A stretch of 64,000 nucleotides of DNA from Lewinellaceae bacterium (GCA_020636105.1 JACJYL010000002.1:1454001-1518000); one strand, 5' to 3'. Counted from the stretch's first letter, positions 51,218 to 60,980 are shown. Notes: generated by a model from the letters alone, not told the origin. Numbers and translations are program-made.

Positions 51218-52255
51218 ATGCAAAAAGTAGTCACTTTCGGAGAAATAATGTTGAGGCTTTCGCCTCCTGGTTTTTTAAGATTCTCCCAGGCCTCGAGCTT
51301 TGATGTGGTGTATGGCGGAGGAGAATCCAATGTCGCTGTATCACTGGCCAACTATGGTATACCGGTGGATTTTGTCACAAGACTTCCCAAAAATGACATC
51401 GGAGATTGCGCTTTGATGGAAATGCGAAAAAGAGGCGTCAATACAGACCATATTGTATTCGGCGGCGAACGCCTGGGTATTTATTTCCTGGAGACGGGAG
51501 CCGTGTCCAGGGGCAGCAAGGTCGTTTACGACAGGGCCCATTCTTCCATCAGCGAGATCAAGCCGGGCATGATCGACTGGGATAAGGTTTTTGAAGGCGC
51601 CGACTGGTTCCACTGGACCGGTATCACACCGGCCATTTCCCAAAGTGCGGCAGATGTTTGCCTCGAAGCCCTGGAAGCCGCCAGTGCCAAAGGACTTACC
51701 ATCTCCACCGATCTCAACTACCGGGCGAAACTTTGGAAATACGGTAAAAAACCCGGAGAAATCATGCCTAAGCTGGTCGACTTTTGCGATGTGATCCTCG
51801 GCAATGAAGAAGATGCGGAAAAACATTTCGGCATCCATCCGGAAGGACTTGATGTAACCCAGGGACATGATATTAGCGCCGAGGCGTTCCTCTCCGTTTG
51901 CCAGCAAATGATGGAAAAATTCCCAAAAGCCAAGAAAGTAATTACCACCCTCCGGGGTTCCATCAGTGCGTCTCACAATTCCTGGGCCGGTGTGTTGTAC
52001 GATGGAAAAACCATGTACACCTCTCCTACTTACCAGATCACGGACATCGTTGACCGTGTCGGAGGCGGAGATTCCTTCATGGGAGGATTGATCTATGGTC
52101 TTAAGCAGTACGCCGGCGATGACCAGGCAGCATTGAATTTTGCGGTGGCGGCTTCTTGTCTGAAACATACCATCGTAGGCGATGCCAACCTGGTGACCGT
52201 TGACGAGGTGGAAAAATTACTGGGAGGCGATGCTTCAGGAAGGGTTTCAAGGTAA
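51218..52255 (+). CDS. kdgK: 2-dehydro-3-deoxygluconate kinase (PfkB family)
   Basis: A 345-residue ribokinase-fold kinase that phosphorylates KDG to KDPG. The N-terminal GEIMLRLSPPGFLRFSQASSFDVVYGGGESNVAVSLANYG and the C-terminal PfkB motif DRVGGGDSFMGG, with catalytic Asp near 285, are clear. It precedes the aldolase by 19 nt. The spacer upstream carries the octamer repeat, which may affect coupling with uxaC. Confidence 0.93.
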   Translation: MQKVVTFGEIMLRLSPPGFLRFSQASSFDVVYGGGESNVAVSLANYGIPVDFVTRLPKNDIGDCALMEMRKRGVNTDHIVFGGERLGIYFLETGAVSRGSKVVYDRAHSSISEIKPGMIDWDKVFEGADWFHWTGITPAISQSAADVCLEALEAASAKGLTISTDLNYRAKLWKYGKKPGEIMPKLVDFCDVILGNEEDAEKHFGIHPEGLDVTQGHDISAEAFLSVCQQMMEKFPKAKKVITTLRGSISASHNSWAGVLYDGKTMYTSPTYQITDIVDRVGGGDSFMGGLIYGLKQYAGDDQAALNFAVAASCLKHTIVGDANLVTVDEVEKLLGGDASGRVSR

Positions 52256-52274
52256 AAAATAAAAAATAAAAAAA

Positions 52275-52946
52275 ATGGCACGATATTCAAGATTAGAGGT
52301 GGCCTCCGTGATGAAAGACACGGGCATGGTTCCTTTGTTTTTTCATCCAGATGTAGAACTCGGCAAAAAGGTAATCAAAGCCTGCTACGAAGGCGGCGCC
52401 CGCCTATTGGAGTTTACCAGCAGGGGCGATTTTGCCCATGAGATTTTCGGAGCATTGAACAAATATGCCCTGGCAGAACTTCCCGGAATGATCCTAGGCG
52501 TGGGTTCGGTCACCGATGCAGGTGCAGCCTCTCTTTATATGCAGTTGGGCGCTAATTTTGTCGTCACTCCCGTTCTCAGGGAAGACATTGCCCTGGTCTG
52601 TAACCGCCGAAAAGTATTATGGTCACCGGGCTGTGGATCGCTCACAGAAATCGCCAGAGCAGAGGAACTCGGATGCGAAATTGTAAAATTATTCCCAGGG
52701 GGAACCTATGGCCCCGGATTTATTAAAGACATCAAAGGACCAAGTCCCTGGACCAGCATCATGCCTACAGGCGGAGTATCGCCTACGGAAGAAAATTTAC
52801 GGGCATGGTTTGAAGCCGGCGTGACTTGTGTAGGCATGGGATCTCAACTCATTTCAAAAGAAATTCTGGCCAGCCAGGACTTTGAGACTTTAAAAAATAA
52901 CGTTCGTAAAGCACTGGACATCATCAAGCAAATCCAAAACAAATAA
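52275..52946 (+). CDS. kdgA: KDPG aldolase (Eda type)
   Basis: A 223-residue class I aldolase splitting 2-keto-3-deoxy-6-phosphogluconate to pyruvate and glyceraldehyde 3-phosphate. The family pattern includes EGGARLLEFTSRGDFAHEIF with the proton-relay Glu, NFVVTPVLREDIALVCNRRKVLWSPGCGSLTEI, and the Schiff-base Lys in EIVKLFPGGTYGPGFIKDIKGP. The DctP gene starts 3 nt after its stop. Confidence 0.93.
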   Translation: MARYSRLEVASVMKDTGMVPLFFHPDVELGKKVIKACYEGGARLLEFTSRGDFAHEIFGALNKYALAELPGMILGVGSVTDAGAASLYMQLGANFVVTPVLREDIALVCNRRKVLWSPGCGSLTEIARAEELGCEIVKLFPGGTYGPGFIKDIKGPSPWTSIMPTGGVSPTEENLRAWFEAGVTCVGMGSQLISKEILASQDFETLKNNVRKALDIIKQIQNK

Positions 52947-52949
52947 ACC

Positions 52950-53927
52950 ATGCGTAACCTGACCCTTTTCGGCTTTCTCACCTTTATTATCGGCCTTTCC
53001 GGGTGCGATCAACTGCGGCAAACCAGGCACATAAAACTCGCTCACGGGCTGGATGTGAATCATTCCGTACACAAAGCCATGGTTAAAATGGGAGAAGACC
53101 TGTCAGAAATGTCAGGCGGCAAACTACAACTGGATATCTATCCAAGCCAGCAATTGGGTACCGAGCGGGAATGCCTGGAATTGCTCCAGATCGGAAGTCT
53201 GGATATGACGAAAGTATCGTCAGGAGTGATGGAAAATTTTGCCCCAAAGATGAAGGTCTTTGGCCTTCCTTTTCTTTTCAGGGACCGGGAACATTCCTTC
53301 AAGGTATTGGACGGACCCATTGGCCAGAGTTTACTGGATGAAGGAGAGAAATTTTGGTTAAAAGGGCTCGGTTATTACGACGCCGGAAGCCGGAGTTTTT
53401 ATACCAAGGACAAACCAATTAATACTCCTGACGACCTTAAAGGTTTGAAAATCAGGGTAATGGAAAGCGTGACCGCCATGGATATGGTCAGAAGCATGGG
53501 AGGATCGCCAACGCCCATTTCCTGGGGAGAATTATACACTTCCCTGCAACAAGGCGTGGTAGATGGTGCCGAGAATAACCCTCCAAGTTTTTATTTATCG
53601 CGGCATTATGAAGTTTGTAAATATTATTCACTGGATGAGCACACTGTTTTACCCGATGTACTCATCATTGGCACACATCTGTGGAATAAGTTGTCGGAGC
53701 AGGAACGTGGCTGGCTCCAAAAAGCTGTCGATAATTCTGTAAAATACCAGCGGAAATTATGGGCCGAAGCCGAAGCCTATGCTTTGGAACAGGTTCAGAA
53801 AGAAGGCGTAAAGGTTATCTATCCGGATAAGACATTGTTCTCACAGAAAGTTGGAGAAATTTACGACCAATACAAAAATGACAAAGCCATGTCCAGCATA
53901 ATTCAGCAAATTCAAGAAACTAAATAA
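52950..53927 (+). CDS. TRAP transporter substrate-binding protein (DctP), lipoprotein
   Basis: A 325-residue periplasmic binding protein with a lipoprotein signal (LFGFLTFIIGLSGC), which is usual for Bacteroidota but differs from the soluble DctP of proteobacteria. Family motifs are KLQLDIYPSQQLGTERECLELLQIGSLDM, the specificity Arg in LKIRVMES, and GELYTSLQQGVVDGAENNPPSFYLSRHYEVCKYYSL. Uronates are the likely ligand from operon context. The membrane subunit follows after 1 nt. Confidence 0.92.
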   Translation: MRNLTLFGFLTFIIGLSGCDQLRQTRHIKLAHGLDVNHSVHKAMVKMGEDLSEMSGGKLQLDIYPSQQLGTERECLELLQIGSLDMTKVSSGVMENFAPKMKVFGLPFLFRDREHSFKVLDGPIGQSLLDEGEKFWLKGLGYYDAGSRSFYTKDKPINTPDDLKGLKIRVMESVTAMDMVRSMGGSPTPISWGELYTSLQQGVVDGAENNPPSFYLSRHYEVCKYYSLDEHTVLPDVLIIGTHLWNKLSEQERGWLQKAVDNSVKYQRKLWAEAEAYALEQVQKEGVKVIYPDKTLFSQKVGEIYDQYKNDKAMSSIIQQIQETK

Positions 53928-53928
53928 T

Positions 53929-54393
53929 ATGACACTTCGAGCAAAAGTAGATAAGGTACTCGGGAATATCCTGATCGTAATCATGGCCGTTATGGTGATC
54001 AATGTACTTTGGCAGGTTTTTACGCGCTATGTTGTCGGTACCCCCAGTTCATTCACCGATGAGCTTGCGCGATACCTTATGATATGGATAGGGGTGCTTG
54101 GCGCGGCCTACGTTTCCGGAAAAAACATGCATGTGGCCATTGATGTGCTGCCTAAAAGATTTAGCGCATCGACCCAGAAAAAAATATCTATCCTGGTCAG
54201 GGTACTCATCATCACCTTTGCCCTTGCGGCTATGGTGATCGGAGGATTCAGGCTGGTGTACATTTCTTATCTGCTGGGTCAACAATCTCCTGCGTTGCGC
54301 ATTCACCTGGCGGTTGTGTATCTCGTCATCCCCATCAGCGGCATATTGATCATTTATTACAAAGTTTCTGACCTTTTAAACAAGCAACCATGA
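53929..54393 (+). CDS. TRAP transporter small membrane subunit (DctQ)
   Basis: A 154-residue protein with four membrane helices, the second and third near 44-64 and 86-107. The DctQ motif TPSSFTDELARYLMIWIGVLGAAYVSGKNMHVAIDVLPKR is clear. It bridges the binding protein and the large permease. The stop overlaps the dctM start by 4 nt. Confidence 0.92.
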   Translation: MTLRAKVDKVLGNILIVIMAVMVINVLWQVFTRYVVGTPSSFTDELARYLMIWIGVLGAAYVSGKNMHVAIDVLPKRFSASTQKKISILVRVLIITFALAAMVIGGFRLVYISYLLGQQSPALRIHLAVVYLVIPISGILIIYYKVSDLLNKQP

Positions 54394-55688
54394 GTGAATA
54401 TATCCCGGTAATCATATTGATCCTGAGTTTCATTTCCCTGCTGGCCATCGGTACGCCGGTGGCCTGGAGTATCGCCATTTCATCTGTTCTGACCATGTTG
54501 GTCAGCATTCCCGCCCTGCCGGCCTTCACCACGGTATCCCAGCGAATGGGCACCGGGCTGGATAGTTTTGCACTGCTGGCGATTCCATTTTTTGTGTTAT
54601 CCGGACAGTTGATGAACCGGGGCGGCATTGCCCACCGGCTCATCGCTTTTGCCAAAACACTGGTAGGGGCTATGCCCGGTGGTCTGGCCCTGATCAACAT
54701 CATCGGTGCCATGCTGATGGGGGCTATTGCAGGATCGGCCATGGCCTCCGCCTCCGCTATGGGAAGCATCCTGGGGCCGGAGATGGAAAAAGAAGGTTAT
54801 TCCAAAGAATTCGGAGCTGCCGTGAACATTACATCCGCCACCACAGGGCTGGTCATTCCTCCCAGCAATGTACTCATCGTATATTCGCTGGCCAGCGGCG
54901 GCGTTTCCATTGCCGCTTTGTTCCTCGCGGGATACATTCCCGGCATCCTGACAGGACTGTTCCTGATGATCGTAGCATCGTTTTGGGCTAAAAAGAAAAA
55001 TTACAAACTAGGAAAACGCAGTTCCCTAAAGGAAACATTTAAAGCTTTTATCGATGCTGTTCCGGCTCTATTTCTGCTCATTGTTGTAATCGGAGGTATC
55101 GTAACCGGGATTTTTACCGCAACCGAAGCTTCCGCTGTGGCTGTTTTATACACCCTGGTCCTCGGCTTTATCTACAAGGAAATTTCTTTTAAAACCCTGC
55201 CCGGCATTTTGTTGGAATCTTCTGAAACCACCGCTATCGTAATGTTGCTCATCGGAGCTTCAATGAGTATGTCCTGGGTCATGTCTTTCGAAAATATCCC
55301 CCAGGATATCAGTGCTGCACTTCTGGGGATCAGCGACAATAGAATCGTTATTTTTCTCATCATCAATGCTATTTTATTGTTCGTGGGAATTTTTATGGAT
55401 ATGACACCGGCGGTACTCATTTTCACCCCGATCTTCTTGCCTATTGTCACTAAACTGGGAATGGATCCGATTCAATTTGGCATTGTCATGGTGTTGAACC
55501 TGTGTATCGGATTGTGTACCCCTCCGGTGGGTTCTGTATTATTCGTCGGGGTTGGTATTGCCAAAACGACCATCGAAAAAGTGATCCGGCCATTGATTCC
55601 GTTGTTTGTAGCGATGATCATTGCTTTAATACTGGTCACTTATATTCCACAATTGAGCCTGTGGTTACCAGGTTTATTTGATCTTTAA
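54390..55688 (+). CDS. TRAP transporter large permease (DctM)
   Basis: A 432-residue, about 12-helix DctM permease driven by a sodium or proton gradient. Typical segments are LLAIPFFVLSGQLMNRGGIAHRLIAFAKTLVGAMPGGLALINIIGAMLMGAIAGSAMASASAMGSI and ITSATTGLVIPPSNVLIVYSLASGG. The C-terminal half includes LNLCIGLCTPPVGSVLFVGVGIA. It forms the uronate uptake system with the two preceding genes. Confidence 0.94.
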   Translation: MSEYIPVIILILSFISLLAIGTPVAWSIAISSVLTMLVSIPALPAFTTVSQRMGTGLDSFALLAIPFFVLSGQLMNRGGIAHRLIAFAKTLVGAMPGGLALINIIGAMLMGAIAGSAMASASAMGSILGPEMEKEGYSKEFGAAVNITSATTGLVIPPSNVLIVYSLASGGVSIAALFLAGYIPGILTGLFLMIVASFWAKKKNYKLGKRSSLKETFKAFIDAVPALFLLIVVIGGIVTGIFTATEASAVAVLYTLVLGFIYKEISFKTLPGILLESSETTAIVMLLIGASMSMSWVMSFENIPQDISAALLGISDNRIVIFLIINAILLFVGIFMDMTPAVLIFTPIFLPIVTKLGMDPIQFGIVMVLNLCIGLCTPPVGSVLFVGVGIAKTTIEKVIRPLIPLFVAMIIALILVTYIPQLSLWLPGLFDL

Positions 55689-55712
55689 AAATATCCATAA
55701 CATTCATTCAAA

Positions 55713-57158
55713 ATGAAACAGTTAAATCGAACCAATACAGGCCTTGAAAAACGAATGCCTGTCAAAATAGTGCAGTTTGGAGAAGGTAATTTCTTACGGG
55801 CCTTTGTAGACTATTCCATCCAGGAGCTTAACGACAAAGCTAATTTCAAGGCCGGCGTCGCTGTAGTTCAACCCATCGACAGAGGGTTGATCCAAATGCT
55901 CAATGATCAGGATGGTTTGTACACCCTTTTTATGAAAGGCATCCAAAAAGGAGAAGTCATCCAGGAAAAAATGCTTATTTCCAGCATCGTCAAAGGAGTT
56001 GACCCGTACGCCAATTTTGAGGATTACATGGCTTTAGCCGAGGGAGAAGACCTGGCCTTTATCATTTCCAATACGACCGAATCCGGCATCGCTTATGTGT
56101 CTTCGGATACACCGGATATGGCACCTCCTTCTTCTTTTCCTGCAAAATTGACGGTATTTCTAAATAAAAGATTTACTCATTTCAAGGGCGCACCGGATAA
56201 AGGCCTGACCATTATTCCTTGCGAACTGATCAATTATAATGCAGATACCCTAAAGGACATCATTTTAACCTATGCGGAGGACTGGAAACTGGGGGAAGAT
56301 TTCAATTACTGGATCGAACACCACAATAGTTTTCACAATACCCTGGTGGATCGCATTGTACCGGGTTATCCCAGAGATGAAATTGAAGCCTACAATCAAC
56401 AACTCGATTATAAAGACAATCTGATCGTCACCGCAGAAAAATTCTTCCTTTGGGTGATCGAAGGGGATGAAAAGCTGAAAGCCAAACTGCCGTTTCACCA
56501 GACGGATCTCGAGGTAGCCATTGTGGAGGATATGCAGCCTTACCGGACCCGAAAGGTTCGCATCCTGAATGGTGCCCATACGGCCATGGTGCCCTTTTCC
56601 ATACTGTTTGGCAATGAGACCGTGGAAGAAACCGTGGATCATCCGTTTACCGGACCTTTTGTGCAAAAGGCCGTGTTCGATGAGATCATCGATACCCTGG
56701 ATATGGATAAAGCTGAACTGGTGAAATTTGCAGAGGAAGTTTTTGACAGATTCCGAAATCCGTTCATCAAACATATGCTGTCAAGCATTGCCCTGAATTC
56801 GATTTCAAAATTTAAGGTCAGGGTATTGCCAAGTTTGTTGGGTTATATTGATTTACACGGAAAACTTCCCCTGCACCTGACATATGCTTTTGCCTGTTTG
56901 ATCCGTTTTTATAAAGGAAGATGGCAGGGGAAAGTTTTGCCGGTGGATGATGACGGGGAGATCACCGCATTTTTCACCTCCTTATGGAATTCGGGTGATT
57001 ATGACGAAATTGCCACGACAACCCTGGCCAGGGAAGACTACTGGGGCCAGGACCTTAACCAGGTACCGGGACTGACGGCGGCCATGGCTGCCGCGCTTCA
57101 GGAAATTGACGCCAACGGGATCCAGGAAGGATTTACCTGTTTTACAAATTATTTATAA
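55713..57158 (+). CDS. uxaB: Tagaturonate reductase
   Basis: A 481-residue long-chain mannitol-dehydrogenase-family enzyme reducing D-tagaturonate to D-altronate with NADH. The N-terminal nucleotide site is VKIVQFGEGNFLRAFVDY; the catalytic region is RTRKVRILNGAHTAMVPFSILFGNETVEE with the Lys/Asn/His residues of the family. It fits UxaB better than UxuB, because altronate dehydratase UxaA, not UxuA, follows 20 nt downstream. Confidence 0.92.
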   Translation: MKQLNRTNTGLEKRMPVKIVQFGEGNFLRAFVDYSIQELNDKANFKAGVAVVQPIDRGLIQMLNDQDGLYTLFMKGIQKGEVIQEKMLISSIVKGVDPYANFEDYMALAEGEDLAFIISNTTESGIAYVSSDTPDMAPPSSFPAKLTVFLNKRFTHFKGAPDKGLTIIPCELINYNADTLKDIILTYAEDWKLGEDFNYWIEHHNSFHNTLVDRIVPGYPRDEIEAYNQQLDYKDNLIVTAEKFFLWVIEGDEKLKAKLPFHQTDLEVAIVEDMQPYRTRKVRILNGAHTAMVPFSILFGNETVEETVDHPFTGPFVQKAVFDEIIDTLDMDKAELVKFAEEVFDRFRNPFIKHMLSSIALNSISKFKVRVLPSLLGYIDLHGKLPLHLTYAFACLIRFYKGRWQGKVLPVDDDGEITAFFTSLWNSGDYDEIATTTLAREDYWGQDLNQVPGLTAAMAAALQEIDANGIQEGFTCFTNYL

Positions 57159-57178
57159 ACCACCCGAAAAAATTTACC

Positions 57179-58789
57179 ATGTCAAAAAAATTAATCAAAG
57201 TCCATCCTGCCGATAACGTAGCCGTGGCACTGGTTAACCTGCAGGCAAACACCCATGTATCGCTCGAAGAGGAGGATATTTTGGTTTTGTCGGATACCAA
57301 AGCCAAACACAAGATAGCGTTGCAAACCTTTGCTCCCGGAGATCGGATCATCATGTACGGTGTCCTGGTAGGAAAAGCCAGCAGCCTCATTGAAAAAGGA
57401 AATGCCCTGACTACTGGCAATGTCAAACACGAAAGTGAGAAGGTGTTTCATAAAACCGAAACTTTTGAATGGACCCCGCCTCGGGTGGATCATTTAAAAG
57501 ACAGAACTTTTTTGGGTTACCACAGGGAAGACGGACAGGTAGGCACTGCGAATGTATGGTTGTTTTTTCCGCTTGTCTTTTGCGAGAACAGGAATATAGA
57601 ATTGCTGAAAGAAGTCTTTGAAAAAGAGTTGTTACACCAGGAGGTAAACCATCACCGGCTCCTCCTTCGATCTCTCGTATCCGGACAAAGCAATCCTGAA
57701 CAGGAAGCTGAGGATTCAGTGCGCGTATTTGAAAATATAGAGGTGAAATTTATCACGCATCAGGGAGGGTGCGGGGGAATTCGCCAGGATTCCGAGAGCC
57801 TGGCCCGTTTATTGGCCGGGTATGTCAATAATCCCAATGTGGCCGGTGCTACCGTATTGAGTCTGGGTTGTCAGAATTTACAGATAGACATTTTCAAAAA
57901 AGCCCTCGATGCCATCAATCCCAACCTAAAAAAACCAGTACTCATTTACGAACAACAGCAAATGGGTACTGTGGATGAAATGCTGAAGGTCATCATCAAG
58001 GAATCTTATGAAGCCATCAAGGCGGCAAATGCCATCAAAAGACAACCTGCTCCTTTGTCTAAACTCCGTATCGGACTGGAATGCGGTGGTTCGGACGGAT
58101 TCTCCGGCATTTCAGCCAATCCCACCCTGGGACACACTTCTGACCTCATCGTTGCCTTGAAAGGAACCGCCATCCTTTCGGAATTTCCCGAACTTTGCGG
58201 AGTGGAACAGGAACTGGTCAACCGCTGCGTGGACGAGGAAAAAGGAGTAAAATTCCTGGAATTGATGAAAGCCTATGAAAAATCTGTCGTGGATGCCGGT
58301 TCCGGTTTTGATATGAACCCCTCTCCCGGAAACATAAAGGACGGTTTGATCACCGATGCCATGAAATCCGCCGGTGCCGCCAAAAAGGGGGGGACTTCTC
58401 CGGTAGTGGATGTGCTGGATTACGGCGAATATATCTCCAAACCTGGGCTGAACCTTTTATGCACCCCGGGTAATGATGTGGAAAGCACTACCGTTATGGG
58501 CGGCGCGGGGGCCAATATTATCTTGTTTACTACCGGGTTAGGCACTCCTACCGGAAATCCTGTTGCCCCGGTGATCAAGGTTTCTTCGAATTCAGAACTG
58601 GCTGCAAAAATGCCGGATATCATCGATATAGACACAGGGGCTGTCATCAGGGGAGAGAAAAGCATTGAAGAGATGGCAGAGGAATTATTGGAATTTATCA
58701 TCAAAGTGGCCAGTGGAGAGGTAAAAACCAAAGCCATGCTGCTGAACCAAAACGATTTTATCCCCTGGAAAAGAGGGGTTTCACTATAA
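57179..58789 (+). CDS. uxaA: Altronate dehydratase
   Basis: A 536-residue enzyme dehydrating D-altronate to KDG. The N-terminal ~95 residues are the SAF-like domain (VHPADNVAVALVNLQANTHVSLEEEDILVLSDTKAKHKIALQ). The rest is the catalytic domain with FLGYHREDGQVGTANVW, THQGGCGGIRQDSESLARLLAGYV and GLECGGSDGFSGISANPTLG. It uses iron. The stop TAA abuts the stop of the convergent LacI gene with no bases between. Confidence 0.95.
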   Translation: MSKKLIKVHPADNVAVALVNLQANTHVSLEEEDILVLSDTKAKHKIALQTFAPGDRIIMYGVLVGKASSLIEKGNALTTGNVKHESEKVFHKTETFEWTPPRVDHLKDRTFLGYHREDGQVGTANVWLFFPLVFCENRNIELLKEVFEKELLHQEVNHHRLLLRSLVSGQSNPEQEAEDSVRVFENIEVKFITHQGGCGGIRQDSESLARLLAGYVNNPNVAGATVLSLGCQNLQIDIFKKALDAINPNLKKPVLIYEQQQMGTVDEMLKVIIKESYEAIKAANAIKRQPAPLSKLRIGLECGGSDGFSGISANPTLGHTSDLIVALKGTAILSEFPELCGVEQELVNRCVDEEKGVKFLELMKAYEKSVVDAGSGFDMNPSPGNIKDGLITDAMKSAGAAKKGGTSPVVDVLDYGEYISKPGLNLLCTPGNDVESTTVMGGAGANIILFTTGLGTPTGNPVAPVIKVSSNSELAAKMPDIIDIDTGAVIRGEKSIEEMAEELLEFIIKVASGEVKTKAMLLNQNDFIPWKRGVSL

Positions 58790-59818
58790 TCAGGAAAGCC
58801 CGGAGCGGGAAGTGGATTTCCGGATAAAAAGTTTAGGCTCCAAAATTACTTTTTGTTGTTGTTCCACGGGCTCCTCCAGCTTCACCTGTTCCAAAAATAC
58901 CCTGGCGGCACACCGGCCCATTTCGGTCGGAAACTGGTCCACAGAAGTCATGGAGAGTTCCATGAATTTTGTAAAGGGTTCATTGCTGAAGCCGGCCACG
59001 CAAAAATCTTCAGGGATTCTGATCCCCCTGGATTTCAATTCCTGGATGGCCCCTAAGGCGGCAAAGTCCCCGGCGGCAAAAATGGCGTCGGGTGGATTGT
59101 CCAGTTCCATCAGCTGACGGGTAGAAATTTTTCCGGCTTCAACATCACTCTTCGTTTCAATAACATACCGTTCATCGGGTTCCATCCCGTGATCAACCAG
59201 GGCCTGGCGGTATCCTTCAAAACGATCCTGATAAATATCCAAAGACCGGTCGCCCGGCAGGTGGGCAATACGTTTGCAGCCCTCCTCAATGAGGTGTTGG
59301 GTAACTATATAGGCTCCTGCAAAATCATTGAGCGTAACCGAACTGACCCCTTTAATGTCCTTTTTTCGATCAAAAAACACTAACGGAACGGATTTCCCCA
59401 GCACTATATTAATCTCTTGAAGATCCAACACAGTATTACTCATCGACATCAAAATCCCGTCTACCTGAGCGTTGAGGAGGGTATGAATACTTTCGACCTC
59501 TTTCTTTTTTTCATCATGTGACTGGCAAATGATGACGTGATAACCAAAAGGGTATAATTCTTCCTCTATGCCCTGGATAATACTGGCAAAAAAACTCCTG
59601 TTGATATAAGGCACGATAACCCCCACATTATTGCTCCTTCCTTTTTTTAGCGCCAGGGCTACACGGTTTTGTTTGTAATTCATTTCGTCCGCAGTCTCCA
59701 TGACCAATTTACGGGTAGCTTCACTGATCTTTGGGTTGTTGTTCAAAGCTCTGGAAACCGTTGCGGCAGTGATGTTCAGCTTTTTGGCAATATCGTATAT
59801 AGTGGTCTTCTTATCCAT
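58790..59818 (-). CDS. LacI family repressor of the uronate operon
   Basis: A 342-residue regulator. The helix-turn-helix is TTIYDIAKKLNITAATVSRALNNNPKISEATRKLV (about 5-40), followed by a hinge and a periplasmic-binding-protein-like effector domain (VGVIVPYINRSFFASIIQGIEEELYPFGYHVIICQSHDEKKKE). By position it should respond to a uronate catabolite and bind TGyAATCGATTACA, found before both kduI and itself. It is convergent with uxaA, with stops touching. Confidence 0.9.
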   Translation of the reverse strand: MDKKTTIYDIAKKLNITAATVSRALNNNPKISEATRKLVMETADEMNYKQNRVALALKKGRSNNVGVIVPYINRSFFASIIQGIEEELYPFGYHVIICQSHDEKKKEVESIHTLLNAQVDGILMSMSNTVLDLQEINIVLGKSVPLVFFDRKKDIKGVSSVTLNDFAGAYIVTQHLIEEGCKRIAHLPGDRSLDIYQDRFEGYRQALVDHGMEPDERYVIETKSDVEAGKISTRQLMELDNPPDAIFAAGDFAALGAIQELKSRGIRIPEDFCVAGFSNEPFTKFMELSMTSVDQFPTEMGRCAARVFLEQVKLEEPVEQQQKVILEPKLFIRKSTSRSGLS

Positions 59819-59898
59819 CAGTGTTTACTATAATGATCTGTAAAGAAAATAAAATTTGCTTAAATGTAATGAAATTTCAGTTGGAAGACTTGCATAAT

Positions 59899-59934
59899 CA
59901 AAGGTATTTGCCTGGTTTAATGCAATCGATTACA
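59899..59934 (-). promoter_or_regulatory. LacI gene promoter and operator
   Basis: On the minus strand TACCTTTG (59906-59899) matches the TAnnTTTG box, with a TTG (59925-59923) 16 bp upstream. The palindrome TGCAATCGATTACA (59921-59934) covers this TTG, so the repressor could regulate itself. The same operator may also have served the adjacent plus-strand esterase gene. Confidence 0.65.
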
Positions 59935-60023
59935 TCTTAAGCGGATTTTACCTTATCCGTGGGTAACATTCTCCTAAAAAGGGAATCTATCAATTCAATT
60001 TCATAACAACATTTCTCCCGACG

Positions 60024-60975
60024 ATGTATATCTTCCGGTATATTTTACCTTGCGTTCTTTTCTTTCACCCCGGGTTGTGGGGCCGGTTTATGGACCTGGA
60101 GGACAACACCCCATTTTTCTTCGACAGGAACAACATAAAAAAATCATCTTATTCCGAAATAGGGTACGAACGCAGAAATGGTTATGCCCGGGATTCGGAC
60201 GCACCATTGAGCATTCTGGAACAATACTAGACTGGAAGAAAAAACCATCCGCAAATTATGATGTTTTGGTGGCTCTTGATGGCAGCGGGGATTATACGAG
60301 TATTCAAAAAGCCATTGATGGAACGAAATCCTTCCCTTATGAACGGATCACCATTTTTGTAAAAAACGGTGTATATAAAGAAAAGGTGGTCATTAATGCC
60401 TGGAACCCGAATATTTCGCTGGTCGGCGAAAGCAAAGAAAATACGATCAAAACCTTTGATGACCATTTTAAAAAAATCGATCGGGGTAGAAACAGCACTT
60501 TTTTTACCTATTCCCTACTGGTGGAAGGCAATGATTCAAAAGATAAAGACGCTACCCGGTTTACCAATCCGCATACCAGTTACCGGCACAACCTGATGCG
60601 TTTTGTCATTGAAAGCCGGGAAAAAGGGGCTTATCCATCCTGTTCACTTCCATTGTGAGAAGTAAATTAAACGAATACGGCGTGCTTATCGACACCCATG
60701 GCGATTATCCCGTGGTTACGAGGATGATTGCCCGGGAAATGGATGTACCCCTTATCGACCTTCAATATTATACAGAGCTCCTGGAAATTTCCTATGGCGT
60801 TGAAGGGTCAAAATCGCTCCACCTGCATTATGCTCCGGGATCACTTCCTTATTATCCTGATGGCAAGGAGGATGATACGCACCTCTCGGAGAAAGGAGCT
60901 ACAGAAATTGCCCGATTGGCGGTGGAAGAAATCAGGAAAATGAATATCATGCCCCTGGCCGCAAAAATTAAATAA
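60024..60975 (+). pseudogene. Fused, frameshifted pectinesterase/rhamnogalacturonan acetylesterase remnant
   Basis: Three reading frames carry parts of one broken gene. Frame 1 from ATG 60024 has a signal-like start (YIFRYILPCVLFFHPGLWG) and stops at 60230. Frame 2 encodes a pectinesterase N-terminus (VALDGSGDYTSIQKAIDG..GVYKEKVVI..DRGRNSTFFTYSLLVEGND) that runs straight into rhamnogalacturonan acetylesterase sequence (KDATRFTNPHTSYRHNLMRFVIESREKG) and stops at 60658. Frame 3 holds the acetylesterase C-terminus (LIDTHGDYPVVTRMIAREMDVPLIDL..YPDGKEDDTHLSEKGATEIARLA). Pectinesterase catalytic aspartates and the acetylesterase GDS serine are gone. Confidence 0.8.
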
Positions 60976-60980
60976 TAAAA

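Noticed and set aside
51341..52168. 275-codon minus-strand ORF opposite kdgK
   Set aside because: It is antisense to a clear PfkB kinase and shows no domain of its own.
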